Below, piece after piece: positions 30,672 through 41,656 of a DNA stretch of 64,000 nt. The first letter of the stretch is position 1; each line of letters begins with the position of its first letter. The DNA is taken from assembly GCA_021186555.1 (NCBI GenBank), contig JAJKFL010000007.1, positions 4,028,501-4,092,500 of the forward strand, in the 5' to 3' direction. This DNA is from Reticulitermes speratus (Eukaryota > Arthropoda > Insecta > Blattodea > Rhinotermitidae). Position numbers and translations under genes: made by a program. The notes beneath the pieces were generated by a model, which saw nothing but the letters and a program-made list of their open reading frames with translations, made no database searches and was not told the DNA's origin.

Positions 30672-32086
30672 CCTGTATGTGTCATGTCTGTTATCTGTGC
30701 CTGTATGTATGTGTCATGTCTGTTGTCTGTGCATGTCTATGTGTCATGCCTGTTATCTGTGCCTGTATGTATGTGTCATGTCTGTTATCTGTGCCTGTAT
30801 GTATGTGTCATGTCTGTTGTCTGTGCATGTCTCTATGTGTCATGCCTGTTATCTGTGCCTGTATGTATGTGTCATGTCTGTTGTCTGTGCATGTCTATGT
30901 GTCATGTCTGTTATCTGTGCCTGTATGTATGTGTCATGTCTGTTGTCTGTGCATGTCTCTATGTGTCATGTCTGTTATCTGTGCCTGTATGTATGTGTCA
31001 TGTCTGTTGTCTGTGCATGTCTCTATGTGTCATGCCTGTTATCTGTGCCTGTATGTATGTGTCATGTCTGTTGTCTGTGCATGTCTCTATGTGTCATGCC
31101 TGTTATCTGTGCCTGTATGTATGTGTCATGTCTATTGTCTGTGCATGTCCTCTATGTGTCATGCCTGTTATCTGTGCCTGTATTATGTCATGTATTTCTG
31201 TGCTGTCCTAGTGTCCTGTATGTGCTGTTTATGTGCAGTCTGTCTTGCATGTCTATTGCCTGTGTTATCTGTGCCTGTATGTATGTGTCATGTCTATTGT
31301 CTGTGCATGTCTCTATGTGCCATGCTGTTACCTGTGCCTGTATGTATGTGCCATGTCTGTTGTCTGTGCATGTCTCTATGTGTCATGCCTGTTATCTGTG
31401 CCTGTATGTATGTGCCATGTCTGTTGTCTGTGCATGTCTATGTGTCTTGCCTGTTATCTGTGCCTGTATGTATGTGCCATGTCTGTTGTCTGTGCATGTC
31501 TATGTGTCTTGCCTGTTATCTGTGCCTGTATGTATGTGTCATGTCTATTTTCTGTGTATGGCTCTATGTGTCATGCCTGTATGTATGTGCCATGTCTGTT
31601 TTCTGTGCATGTCTATGTGTCATGCCTGTCATCTGTGCCTGTATGTATGTGTCATGTCTGTTGTCTGTGCATGTCTCTATGTGCCATGCCTGTTATCTGT
31701 GCCTGTATGTATGTGCCATGTCTGTTGTCTGTGCATGTCTATGTGTCATGCCTGTTACCTGTGCCTGTATGTATGTGTCATGTCTGTTGTCTGTGCATGT
31801 CTGTAAGTGTCATGTCTGTCATCTGTGCCTGTATGTATGTGTCATGTCTGTTGTCTGTGCATGTCTCTATGTGCCATGCCTGTTATCTGTGCCTGTATGT
31901 ATGTGCCATGTCTGTTGTCTGTGCATGTCTATGTGTCATGCCTGTTACCTGTGCCTGTATGTATGTGTCATGTCTGTTGTCTGTGCATGTCTGTAAGTGT
32001 CATGTCTGTCATCTGTGCCTGTATGTATGTGTCATGTCTGTTGTCTGTGCATGTCTGTATGTGTCATGCCTGTTATCTGTGCCTGT
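30672..32086. repeat. 64-bp tandem array open in three frames
   Basis: The unit contains TGTATGTATGTGTCATGTCT, GTTGTCTGTGCATGTCTCTA, TGTGTCATGCCTGTTATCTG, TGCC. It is itself two related halves of about 32 bp. About 22 units, with one disturbed stretch at 31185-31265. All three + frames stay open for long distances (439, 375 and 312 codons), giving cysteine-rich readings such as CHVCYLCLYVCVMSV. That reflects a T/G-rich unit without stop codons, not selection. Not called a gene. Confidence 0.9.
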
Positions 32087-32694
32087 CTTTTTTACATATC
32101 AATTCATCAATCTAGCGGTAAGGTGTAACTGCTGTGGTATTCTGCAATGTTTTACTAGGCCAAACGTCTGACTAGCTGGTGCTGGTGATCAGCTCCCTAT
32201 GTGTCTGGGCGATGGTGATGATAAGTTCTCTATGTGACTGGCTGCTGGTGGTGGTGATGATCGGTTTCTCTTTCTGACAGGCTGAGAATACCGCAGCGAA
32301 TGGTGTGCGGTCACGGTACTTGGGGCTTTCACAGCGTCAGATAACGGATGCTGCATACTCCTCTGAAACTTGGGGCACACATCTACCAGACTACACGAGG
32401 CAACATCTCACAAGACCGTAATATTCAAGTGTGCGGTTGCCAGCAAAATATCGTCTATACTACAGTGTAGTAGTCCTAACACCGCAACTCATTTTAAATC
32501 ATTTACAAATAAACGCAATTTTTTGTTCAGAAATTAATGGATAATTTTTTAATTTACTAAACCTTGTATATAAAGTTTCACAAAACGCAAGGAAGATGAA
32601 AAAATGCTTTGCACACAACATTTCAGGCTGAGTACTTTGAAGAGACGAGATCGCTTGGGACAGAAAGTTGCTGGTGAGAATGCAAAGCAGTAAA
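32087..32694. other. Unassigned sequence
   Basis: Nothing recognised beyond a GTGATGATAAG-type short duplication at 32180-32262. Confidence 0.3.
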
Positions 32695-32825
32695 TGTCAA
32701 GCAATCCCTATAGAGGCCTGGACAGGCGCTGAGGGTTCCAGGATCATAATGCGGCCTGCAAGATTATGTCAATGACACCATCGGAAGTCGAACCCGCGAC
32801 CTTCCGGCTTGTAGCGTGCCCCCGA
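32695..32825 (-). mobile_element. SINE family C, internally deleted
   Basis: Shares AAGCAATCCCTATA..GGCC, GGACAGGC.CTGAGGGTTCC, GATTATGTCAATGA, CACCATCGGAAGTCGAACCC and GCGACCTTCCGGCTTGTAGC with family C. The middle of the body is missing. Confidence 0.8.
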
Positions 32826-32971
32826 ATATGAAGCAGTACAATACTAAAATGTACTTGTAGTAAAATGCAATGTGCGTGTGGACGGACGGGATCGGTTACT
32901 CATTCTGAACACGGGAATTAAAATTTCGAATTCCGTAAATACTCTAATATCAACTTCTAGAGGAATACTTA

Positions 32972-33390
32972 GCGCAATGCAGGTGCGCACTCAGAAGTTT
33001 TCCTTGAGGGGGGGGGGGGGGCTGACCCTGAGGCTACATATAATTTATGTTTGGTTTTAAAAATTGTGTTATAAAAATCATGTCGTAAGTACAACATAAC
33101 ACTGTTTGCAACTGCATTTATATACACACAAAAATCTACACGTTCCATGACTCAATCACAGCGTCCTAGCTTCTTGTTTCTTTTTAATTTTATTAATTTA
33201 TTTTTCAAAATTCTAATGCACTAATCATTAACCGATTTCAATGGCTGATTTCGGCTGAATTGTTAATCACGTAAAATGTTTGTTATCATAATACCTACAA
33301 AACGTGTTTTTTAAATTTCGGGTTTGTGGGGTTTGGGGGGGTTGCAGCCCGGCAGCCCCCCCCCCCCTTGGGTGCGACTCTGGCTCAATG
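32972..33390. mobile_element. hAT-type non-autonomous element, copy 2
   Basis: The element (32980-33382) begins CAGGTGCGCACTCAG and ends CTTGGGTGCGACTCTG, inverted as CAGAGTCGCACCCAAG. It is flanked by GCGCAATG (32972-32979) and GCTCAATG (33383-33390), an 8-bp duplication with one mismatch. CAG ends plus 8-bp duplications are the hallmark of hAT transposons. The interior matches copy 1 at 24828-25225. G- and C-runs sit just inside the ends (about 33007-33021 and 33356-33367). Confidence 0.85.
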
Positions 33391-33992
33391 AAACTAATTC
33401 GTTGTGATATCACAGACTAGTAATAACATGAAACGACACAATACATATGAAGGATTTTAAATTCTTTCTTATAGTCCAGGTAAATCTATAACTAATTATG
33501 TGCATATATATATATATATATATATATAAGCACATACGTATATATGTGTGTGTGTGTGACGCTACTATTTATCTGTTCGTGGGGGCAAAGGTGAGGGTAA
33601 GGGGTTCAGGTAACAAACTAGGCATTAATATTTCCCGTACAATTAACTGCGAGCCCCCGCTTGCTGCTACAGTGACCAATAAAGCAATTGTGACCAATTA
33701 ATAGGCGCGAGCTCACAAAGGCCAGCAAACGCATATCGGAGCAGCAATATTGATTCTCCGCCAGCGGAAATTAAAAACAATAAACATCTCTTCACTATTG
33801 ACGCAGTTCACTGTAAATTACTAAAAACTGGGTACAAACATGGAGAACAAACAAAATTTAATATCCGTAAAATTGAAATCCGGCGTAAAATTCAAACAAA
33901 ACAGCTAATAGCGCGGCATATAAAATATTTTGGATTTCACTCCCTCTATACAAATTTCGGTGGGCGTGTTAACCAGTAGTAGTAGAGTCCAT
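33391..33992. other. Unassigned, with TA and TG repeats
   Basis: A (TA)n run at about 33503-33529 followed by a short (TG)n at 33546-33558. No gene recognised. Confidence 0.4.
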
Positions 33993-34205
33993 GCTCTTCT
34001 GGAATATTACGCAGCGTCGAGTGGTAATCCTCTACCGACGTTTCGGGAAAACTTATCAGTCCCATCTTCTTCTTGGACTTCTTGACCCTTGAAGATGGGA
34101 CCGATACTTTGTCCCGAAACGTCGATAAAGGATTACCACTCGACGCTGCGTAATATCCCAGAAGAGCGCAGATCTCATCAACATTGCGGCAGAAGCTGAA
34201 ATCAC
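33993..34205. mobile_element. Small palindrome, GAAACGUC ribozyme family
   Basis: Inverted arms at 33993-34071 and 34088-34167 share GCTCTTCTGG.ATATTACGCA, GCGTCGAGTGGTAATCC and CGACGTTTCGGGA, with a 16-bp spacer. The right arm reads CCUUGAAGA, U, GGGAC..GUCCC, GAAAC, GUC. C3 is U, so the core is not exact. It continues past the arm into CGCAGATCTCATC..GCGGCAGAAGC, shared with 3843-3990 and 41745-41862. Confidence 0.7.
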
Positions 34206-34829
34206 GGACAGTAATGGTAGGTCCACTTACAATGTCGTATTGCCTGAAAGCAAAAACTAACGGAACGCTTCCTCGACTCGTTCATAAAAAAATGCACTGT
34301 ATTCCCCTCATATATATCAGACTGCGTATAATTTCCTTCGGGTATTACACTAGAAGCTTACACACATTGTCATTTTGCAAGACAACAAAAGTTTACCATC
34401 AATTCGTGTTCGAAAAATGTCGCGGTAGACATGACGTGAACGAAGACTGGAAAGATGCAGTCCATAGCAGAGCACGCACAATTGCCAGATGCATAAGTTG
34501 CTCCTTAGAACTACTGGGCCAAAAGCTTAGAATGGCCTTTCTTATCGGAGCCAAAGGAATACGTGATTCCGTCACATTTTGTCCCAAGGACGAGCACTGA
34601 TTTTGTCGTGCAAACACGCACGCACTTTACTTTCTTGTACTCGCCTGACGAAAAGCAAAGACCAAAGAGCGAATGATTCCAAATGCGATACACGTCGTCA
34701 GAACGCTACTGAATCGAACCCCGACTCTCCAGTCTTCCAGCCCGCAATCTGTTTACTACACTGACTGAGCTATGCCGGTTTCCTATACTTACGTAAGAAC
34801 CGAAGGGAAAAGAGGATGTAAGTAAAAGG
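34206..34829. other. Unassigned, with a 138-codon ORF at 34184-34600
   Basis: The + frame begins MRQKLKSRTVMVGPLTMSYC. It has no recognisable domain, and its first codons lie in the repeat continuing from the palindrome. At 34710-34785 there is a tRNA-like - strand segment (CATAGCTCAGTCAGTGTAGT, then GGGGTTCGATT) that may be a SINE head. Confidence 0.35.
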
Positions 34830-35098
34830 GTATAGCAAAATAAAGGCCCTGAGAGTTCCTGGAAGTTGAGGCTCCCACAATTTCTAGACAGTCGGCACAT
34901 GAAGGTAGTAAGGTTGGCAACCCTACACATCAGTCGCCTTTACCCCCTCCCCCCCCCCCCCCCCCCCCCCCGAAATATTCCTGGTACTCATTTCTGTTAG
35001 AGGCTGAGTTGACCCCAAATGTTAATGACACCATCAGAAATCGAACCCGCTACCTTCCGACTTGTAGCGCAGTGCCTCCACCAACTGCGCCACCGCGT
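34830..35098 (-). mobile_element. SINE family C, poly-C interrupted
   Basis: Family C blocks (GGCCCTGAGAGTTCCTGGAA, TTTCTAGACAGTCGGCACAT, AACCCGCTACCTTCCGACTT, GTAGCGCAGTGCCTC). A run of about 30 cytosines at 34942-34971 occupies the place of CCACCCAGGA in other copies. This is slippage of the short C run found there. Confidence 0.85.
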
Positions 35099-36111
35099 AC
35101 ACACTGAAAACTATCGGCCGAGACCCTAACAGCCTACCGGCCTATAGGCGAAGTGATCGAGTGAATTCTGTAGCATGCGTGGAGCCCTGTCTCCATATGT
35201 CTTTCGGATAAATTCAACTTTATAACTTAGTTTCTCGTGGGAACAGCTGCTAGAACTCAGGCTGCTGTTCTGCTGCTATGACTAAGCACAAAGTTACGGT
35301 AGCCGGTTGTTCGAACAGCGCTGGCCGGCGGGGGGCTCGTTAACTGCCTCGTGTCTTTTTTATGCTCACGGCGCAGCCCACATTTCGAATTTTAATGGCT
35401 CGAGTTGCCACCGCTCCGCGCCTCGCAGTGAGATTTACGGAAACCACTCGTTCACATCTGACACTTTCCGTAGCATTTACTCTGTTCTTTACTAGTCACA
35501 CGTTGCCACCAACGGCATGCCTGACCCTCTTCCTAGCCGGCAGTATTGGTTAGTGCCAATTGTAACGTAATTCTGAGGGTCAACACTACTGAAACGACAG
35601 CCGATATCCAGCGCTCAGTGCATTCATTTCAAGACTTACTCTTTCTCTTCCACATACTCACTGCAAGACACGCCACGCCGTACACAGCTCGGGAGATCAG
35701 ACGCTGGTTTCCTTCCTCACAGGCCTGGGTACAGTTCCAGTTTAATTCTGTCGGGTTCAAATCTGACTAAATATATACAATGAGCGTTAGGTGCAAAGCC
35801 ATTGTGTGTGTATGTGCGTGCGTGTTGCCGGCGAGCTTGCTTGCTTAGGCTCCTAAGACGTGGCGTATGAAAATTTTGAAAAAGAAAAGAGAAAAGTACG
35901 TCACATGGCACATTATTTGTCATTATTGTACTACGTCATGTTTCAAGAGATATTTAATAAACTGTTTTAACGTACAGAGAGGAAGAAAATGGGAGAGGAA
36001 CGGCGATAGGACGCATAAACAAAAGGAATATGGGAGAGCAGAGTGACGAAGATGACGGTACTAAAGCTGACTGAAAAAAAATTTCACATTCAATTTTCAA
36101 CGGTAATTTTC
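35099..36111. other. Unassigned sequence
   Basis: Somewhat more GC-rich at 35320-35430 (GCTGGCCGGCGGGGGGCTCG, CACCGCTCCGCGCC). I looked for a 5' exon or promoter but found no supporting reading frame or TATA/Inr arrangement. Confidence 0.3.
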
Positions 36112-36358
36112 TTCCCCCAATGGCGCAACAGCCCCTAGTGGCCTCCTCATTATCGAGGCTTCACGATCACAATCAGACACACCACAGTCGGTGGGACTCC
36201 TCTGTACGAGGGACCAGCTCGTCGCAGAGACCTCTACCTGACAACACACAACACCCACAAGAGACAGACATCCATGCTCCCGGAGGGATTCGAACACACA
36301 ATCCCAGCAAGCGAACGGCCGCAGACCCACGCCTTAGACCGCGCGGCCACTGGGATTT
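36112..36358 (-). mobile_element. SINE family A
   Basis: Full-length - strand copy: AATGGCGCAACAGCCCCTAG at the left, GACCGCGCGGCCACTGGGAT at the right. Box B is mutated (GGATTCGAACACACA). A deletion removes the GGGCCACG block before CCTCCTCAT. Confidence 0.9.
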
Positions 36359-37247
36359 CCAAAGTTAATTACATCATTAAATCCATAATGACTGTGACAA
36401 ATATGTTTACGCAACCCTTCAAAGCCGAAGCAGCCAACGTACTGTGTTAACGCGATGGAAATATGTTGAAGTCCCGTGGACAGCCGTTACTGTATGTGAC
36501 AGTGTTGCACCTAACAAAGCGTCATTAAACAACTATCGAACAAATGTGTGGAATTATGTCACTTTAACTCTGTAATACTCTAAATGGCTGACACACAGCG
36601 CGATAAGCGCAAACGAGTGCATTACATTCAACAGAAGGCTCAAAGGGATATGTACCAGCTAACCAGGTTCTGCGTTTTTGCCGCACTGTCTGTTTTGGAG
36701 TTTGGTATAATTCTCAGAGTAAACAGCGATTACTTCCCTAAACAGCATTAAAGGATTCGTCTTTTAATAGAGATGGAGAGTTTACTGTGAGGTGGGTAGG
36801 AAATCTTTATATCATTTACATTAACTTTAGGCTTTCAAGATGTAATTCAAAATATCAGTGCATTAAAATACGGCATTCAATTTAAGTTGTTAAAGTAAGA
36901 GCAGTCATGCTGGTGGATATATTACAAGGTTTCCATATTTCGTTTGCGTTCCGCTGGATACAAGTCAATATGACCTTTATGCGTCTGCTCTTCTACTATC
37001 TTCTACCTCCGCCTGTCCTCCTAGCTCCATAATTTAAAGGGTAAATAGTCACTTCCAACGAAGCTTAGAAAAGATCTTCATCATACTTCGGTACAGCCTC
37101 TTTCTTATGAAATGCGGTCGTGGAATTTGGCCGTGTTAAGAAACACTCATATAGGCCCACATATTCTGTGAAATTAGTTACGATGTGCTTCGATGGAAAA
37201 GCTGTCTTTGTGTCTGATTAAACACCAAGCCAAGAAGGAATATGGAG
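36359..37247. other. Unassigned sequence
   Basis: No gene or repeat recognised in about 0.9 kb. Confidence 0.3.
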
Positions 37248-37532
37248 AAGTGGAGGTATTTTTTTTTTTCCTATGGCTCGACAGCCCCTAGGGAGCCTAG
37301 GCCTCCTCATTTTTCGAGGTTTCGCGATCACACACTTCAGACACACCACACTCGGTAGGACTCCTCTGGACGAGTGACCAGCCCGTCGCAGAGACCTCTA
37401 CCTGACAACATACAACACTCACAACAGACAGACATCCATGCCCCCGGCGGGATTCGAACCCACAATCCCAGCAAGCGAGCGGCCGTAGACCCACGACTTA
37501 CATCGCGCGGCCACTAGGATCGGCAAGTGGAG
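37248..37532 (-). mobile_element. SINE family A with target-site duplication
   Basis: The element at 37256-37524 is flanked by AAGTGGAG (37248-37255 and 37525-37532). A tail-derived T run lies at about 37260-37269. Box B GGATTCGAACCC is intact. The 3' part has the variant end TATGGCTCGACAGCCCCTAG shared with 57140-57390 and 52531-52790, marking a subfamily. Confidence 0.9.
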
Positions 37533-37690
37533 CTATACCTCCACGAAATCTTATACTTGGCACTACATGGAGGTATATGGTCAGTTTCGCGTCATGACCG
37601 TTTGACCCTCGCGAAAGCGCCACAGTATTTTCAAACAGGAGGCTTGTTGGGCCTCAGAGCCAATCTGGACGCAGTGCAGAAGATAAGTCT
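37533..37690 (-). mobile_element. SINE family F fragment
   Basis: GAGCTATACCTCCACGAAAT, TTGGCACTACATGGAGG, AGGAGGCTTGTTGGGCCTCA and GAGCCAATCTGGACGCA follow the family F order. Strongly diverged. It starts immediately after the target duplication of the adjacent family A SINE, so that SINE landed in or beside this older element. Confidence 0.65.
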
Positions 37691-37993
37691 CTTGTCCCTG
37701 CCTGTTACTTCGGTGGGATCGTCTTTAACGTATTTCAGAACTCCTTTCCCCGCAGTTTAATAACTATAAATCGCTAGCCTTAACGTTGGACACAAGTCCT
37801 GAATTAAATCGGCTGTTGCCAAGTTAATGATAGTGCAACTAACGTAATAATTGTTACAATGGAAAGGCAACAGTACGTCACGTGTGTACTGTTGAGCGAC
37901 ACGTCACTGTCAACGATATAAAAACACTGCGCGTTGAATACAACTACCTTAATGGCGAATTTATGTCGCCGACAACAATAAAATATATTTGGG

Positions 37994-38205
37994 TCTTCAT
38001 GTAAAGTGCCTGATAGTATTGTCCGATTTTGACCGAGTATGGAGTTTCTCGACAGATTTTCATAAAAGTCCCCAGTATCACATTTCACGGAAATCCATCT
38101 CCAGTGGCAGCCGCAATGATACATGCGGACAGACGGACGGACTGACAAGACGAATCTGACGAAGCTACTAGGCGCTTTTCGCGACTATGCGAACGCACCT
38201 AAAAA
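37994..38205. repeat. Dispersed repeat, CGGACAGACGGACGG type
   Basis: Shares with 56732-56915 the order GTCTTCATG(T/C)..AAGT, TCA.ATTTCA..GAAATCC, CCAGTGG.AG, GCGGACAGACGGACGGAC, CGCTTTTCGCxA and AACGC.CCT.AAA. It is non-coding. The partial match of these copies to the 12300-12400 end of the 141-bp array suggests one family with variable numbers of units. Confidence 0.6.
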
Positions 38206-38544
38206 CCACAGAATCGGAAGATGTTTCACGTTGCAGCTTGTTACACACCTTACGCACCACAACGAAAATAATTCAAGTAAAAGCGGTCGTTAACACTCTG
38301 AAGAGCGAAAGACCTACGTTATATATCAAGCTCCTGTTCGTAATTCACAGGGAACATAGTGTGCTCACATTAGAACTAAGCTTGATTCAGGTGCTAATCA
38401 CAAATTCCACACACATCGCTTTAATACATTCACACTAATTTTTCATTGTACTTCAGTACTTTTTCATGTTTTTGTGCGTTTTACACTAATGAAATATGAA
38501 TTCCATATAAAATTCTGCACTTTAGCTGCTAAAGTTATGCGTTT
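38206..38544. other. Unassigned sequence
   Basis: Nothing recognised. Confidence 0.3.
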
Positions 38545-38875
38545 ATAGCATAACGTAAAGGTAAAGCAATCCCATTACATACCTGGACAGGCCCTTAGGG
38601 TTCCAGGAGGTTGAGGCTCCCAGATTTCTAGACAATCGGCACATAAAGGTGGTAAGGTTGTCAGCCCTACGCACCGGCCGCCTTTACACCCCAGGAAATA
38701 TTCCTGGTACTCATTTCTGTTAGAGGCTGAGTCGACCCCGGGACCATAGTGCGACCGGAAGGATTAAGTCAAAGAAAAATTCCAATGACACCATCGGGAA
38801 TCGAACCCGCGACCTTCCGACTTGTAGCGCAGTGCCTCAACCAACTGCGACACCACGTGCCCCATAGCATAACGT
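38545..38875 (-). mobile_element. SINE family C with perfect target-site duplication
   Basis: The element at 38557-38863 is flanked by ATAGCATAACGT on both sides (38545-38556 and 38864-38875). The left side is the 3' end (AAAGGTAAAGCAATCCC) and the right the tRNA-like head (GGCACGTGGTGTCGCAGTTG on the - strand). It is the most complete family C copy here and sets the element length at about 307 bp. Confidence 0.92.
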
Positions 38876-39304
38876 TACAGTAGTTAAAAAGTCGACATTT
38901 TCCGACAGCTTGTCTCAAACACACGAAGGGAATTTTCTCTCCATTTGAAGTTCTCAGGGAGTTTTGCTGACCTGTATTTACCCATCCAATAATGGCAGCA
39001 CAGACAGCACAACTGGAGCTCAAGAAACGTCGTCTGGTGTGTATGAAACGTAGCCAAGTCCCGACCTTACCGAAAACAAATGTCCGAGTACTATCGAAGC
39101 ATTAGCACTCACCTGAAGGTTGTGGGAAAGTGGGTGTGGGTGACAGCCAACAGTATCACTGGTAACAGTGCCACCAGTGACAACCTCATTCCCGAACGAG
39201 CAGCGCGAACACTTTCACTGCAACGTCATCACTTGACCTGCAACACAAATTTTGCTATTTTAACCTTATTTATTACGTGCATTGTGTCTAAATTCCTCAT
39301 TTAT
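38876..39304. other. Unassigned sequence
   Basis: Nothing recognised. Confidence 0.3.
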
Positions 39305-39883
39305 AAAACCAGCATATGCGCATCTAATATACATACTATATTTCTTTATGTACTGCTGCATGTTTCGGCGGAACTCCGCCATCTTCATGGAGTCTATACA
39401 CCTATATTTAAAACTCACTAAAGTATAACAGTACATTACAATAGCAATTTTTTTTCCATGGCGCAACAACCCCCAGTGGGCTAGGGCCTCCTAATTATCA
39501 AGGTTTCACAATCACGCTCAGATACACTACACTCGGTAGAAGTCCTCTGGACGAGTGATCAGCCCGACGCAGAGACCTCCACCCCACAACACACAACAGT
39601 CACAAGAGACAGACATCCATGCTTCCGGTGGGATTCGAACCCACAATCCCAGCAAGCGAACGGCCGCAGACCCACGCCTTAGACCGCGAGGCCTTACAGT
39701 AATAATGTATATTACGTGTATAATCATAATATGTATTACTGTTGTAATGTACTAATTTACTTTAGTGAGTTTTACATATTAGTGCATAGACTTCTTAAAG
39801 ATGGCGGAGTTACGCCGAAACATGTAGCAGCACACAAAGAACTTTATTGTCGTATATATACTAGATGTGCATATGTTGGTTTT
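39305..39883. mobile_element. Palindromic Penelope-like element split by a SINE
   Basis: Inverted arms at 39305-39448 and 39700-39883 share AAAACCAGCATATGCGCATC, CTGCATGTTTCGGCGG and CACTAAAGTATAACAGTACA. A family A SINE lies at the centre. Both arms keep GAAACAUG(C/U)A and a strong GGCGGA stem II, but the first core is AUGAAGA in one arm and UUAAAGA in the other, so both ribozymes are probably inactive. Confidence 0.75.
39449..39694 (-). mobile_element. SINE family A inside palindrome
   Basis: A T run (from about 39449), then CCATGGCGCAACAACCCCCA at the left; GACCCACGCCTTAGACCGCG at the right. Box B GGATTCGAACCCAC intact. Flanking TTACAATAGCAA and TTACAGTAATAA may be a degraded target duplication. 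Confidence 0.88.
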
Positions 39884-40041
39884 CATCATCATCATCATGA
39901 TCATGAACGTAGAGACATGTGGGACACCTGGGTGCTGTCCTGCTAAAACTCAACCTAGAAGATGCTGTTGATCTCTCCATCTTGGTTTTGGTCGACCATG
40001 TCGCGTTTGTTGCTTTTGTAAACAGGAAATTCAGTTATGTC

Positions 40042-40355
40042 ACGTCCAATAACATTCTTTTTTCGTGGTGAAGGGCCCCGCAGCAGATGCTACGGACGCA
40101 CCGCAGCCTTAAGGCTTCGTGTGCAACCCCTGTGATGAAGATGAGCAGTTATTTTTACCAAGTTTTACAAGTAATGGAGCACCAGTGGAATGAAATTGAC
40201 AGGGGAAAACCGAAGTACTCGGAGAAAACACCTGTCCCAGTGCCACTTTGTCCATCACAAATCTCACATGGACTGACCCGGGATCGAACCCGGGCCTCCG
40301 CGGTGAGAGGCCGGCGACTAACCGCCTGAGCCATGGCACGGCCTACGTCCAATAA
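40042..40355 (-). mobile_element. SINE family D with perfect target-site duplication
   Basis: The element at 40053-40344 is flanked by ACGTCCAATAA (40042-40052 and 40345-40355). On the - strand the head is CGTGCCATGGCTCAGGCGGT, TAGTCGCCGGCCTCTCACCG, box B GGGTTCGATCCCGGG. The body ends GGGGCCCTTCACCACG and a tail of A residues. Best copy of the family. Confidence 0.92.
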
Positions 40356-41069
40356 AGTTTCTACTTCAAAACACAAAGCAATTTAAAACATATTAATTTC
40401 TTATTTACTGTGCTGTTCAACCTTTAGAATTGTAGCTACTGCAAATAATGGTACTGAATTGTTACGGGAGAAGAATAGATACACTTCGAAACCCAGCTTT
40501 GTGATTCTCTAGGGAATGCGAGCCACATTTATCTCACACTTCCCCATACATTCCGCCAAGCTTCTCCGATCCCAGAGCTGAGTCCTGCACTACATTTCTC
40601 GCTCTGTGTTCACAAAACACGCTCTCTATACTTCACAATATACGATGTTATGAGACGTTTTACGTAATCCACCCACAGAATAACATTTTATTAAATTCAA
40701 CGGAGCTGAGTCCACAGAGTTGCACAGTAAAACCCGATGCTTCATCCAGATATTTTGTAATCTTTGTTGCTACTCGGGCGCGTTAAATCTGCGCTGCTAT
40801 TGGGCTGCAAGGGATAGGCGATAGGCGCTGGGAGGTGTTAAGGGCGGTGTTAGTCCTGCTGCCTATAACATGCAACTCGTGATAAACATACTCACATGAA
40901 ATTCAGTTACAGCGCCTCTAAGCGACAAGTGCGTATCCTGTATAGCTCGTTGCCATGACGACAGACACTCCTCCATCGTCGTCAGGTGAACTGTACACTA
41001 CGCCATAAAATAAAGAAGCAGAACGGAGAAAATTACGTCGAATTGTAAAAGTAATTCAACCATATAGTC
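40356..41069. other. Unassigned sequence
   Basis: No gene or repeat recognised. Confidence 0.3.
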
Positions 41070-41507
41070 CAGTGGTTCCCAAAGGGTGCTCCGCGACCAG
41101 TTACCAGGGGATCCGTAAATACATTTTTGTAATGGCTACTTTGAAGTTTACATACATTTTAATTAAAGGAATAATGTTTTGTTAAAAATAATTCAGGAAC
41201 TTCTTTAATTGGCGATGTGTTTATTTCGTATGACCATTAGGATATCTAATTAAGAAACCCCCTGTACCCACTAAGCGAGCGACAATCAGTTTAATTAAGG
41301 TCAAATCATGCAATGCATTGTTACATACGCTACTGGTGTGTATTAGTAGCTAACTAATATTAGTTCTCAGATACAAATATATAATTTTGCATATTTACAC
41401 GGTATCATCCGGGCACTGTATATTTACGTGAAAAAGTATGTGAGCATTCGTGGTTTTTTTTTCGAAACCAAAAGGAGGCTGCGAGCAAAACAGTTTGGGA
41501 AACACTG
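41070..41507. mobile_element. hAT-like MITE, about 438 bp
   Basis: Begins CAGTGGTTCCCAAAG and ends TTTGGGAAACACTG, inverted as CAGTGTTTCCCAAA. This end type is typical of hAT/Charlie-like elements (general knowledge). The flanking 8-mers ATATAGTC and ATAGTGTA share only ATAGT, so the target duplication is unclear. The interior is AT-rich with no transposase. Confidence 0.7.
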
Positions 41508-41514
41508 ATAGTGT

Positions 41515-41656
41515 AGCTCTATTAAGAAATGCGAGAGACTGGGTGTGCACTTGTGGGTCGTATGGAGGTCAACAGGATGACGGGATTGGTGACAAAGCAA
41601 GAATCCACGGAAGAAGACAACTGGGACAGCCAAGGAAAAGACGGATAAATAAATGA
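41515..41656 (+). pseudogene. Probable LINE ORF2 tail fragment
   Basis: One frame reads ARIHGRRQLGQPRKRRINK before a stop, and an overlapping frame just upstream reads GRMEVNRMTG. Together they resemble the RME.NRMT..GRRRLGRPRKRWIN tail of LINEs, implying one frameshift. Short, so not secure. Confidence 0.5.

Noticed and set aside
30677..31996. 439-codon cysteine-rich ORF as a membrane protein or toxin-like gene
   Set aside because: All three forward frames are open because the 64-bp tandem unit has no stop codons; the peptides are translations of one repeat. No unique N-terminal domain or signal.
35300..35560. GC-rich promoter or first exon
   Set aside because: Modest GC rise only; no TATA or initiator arrangement, and overlapping short frames without domains.
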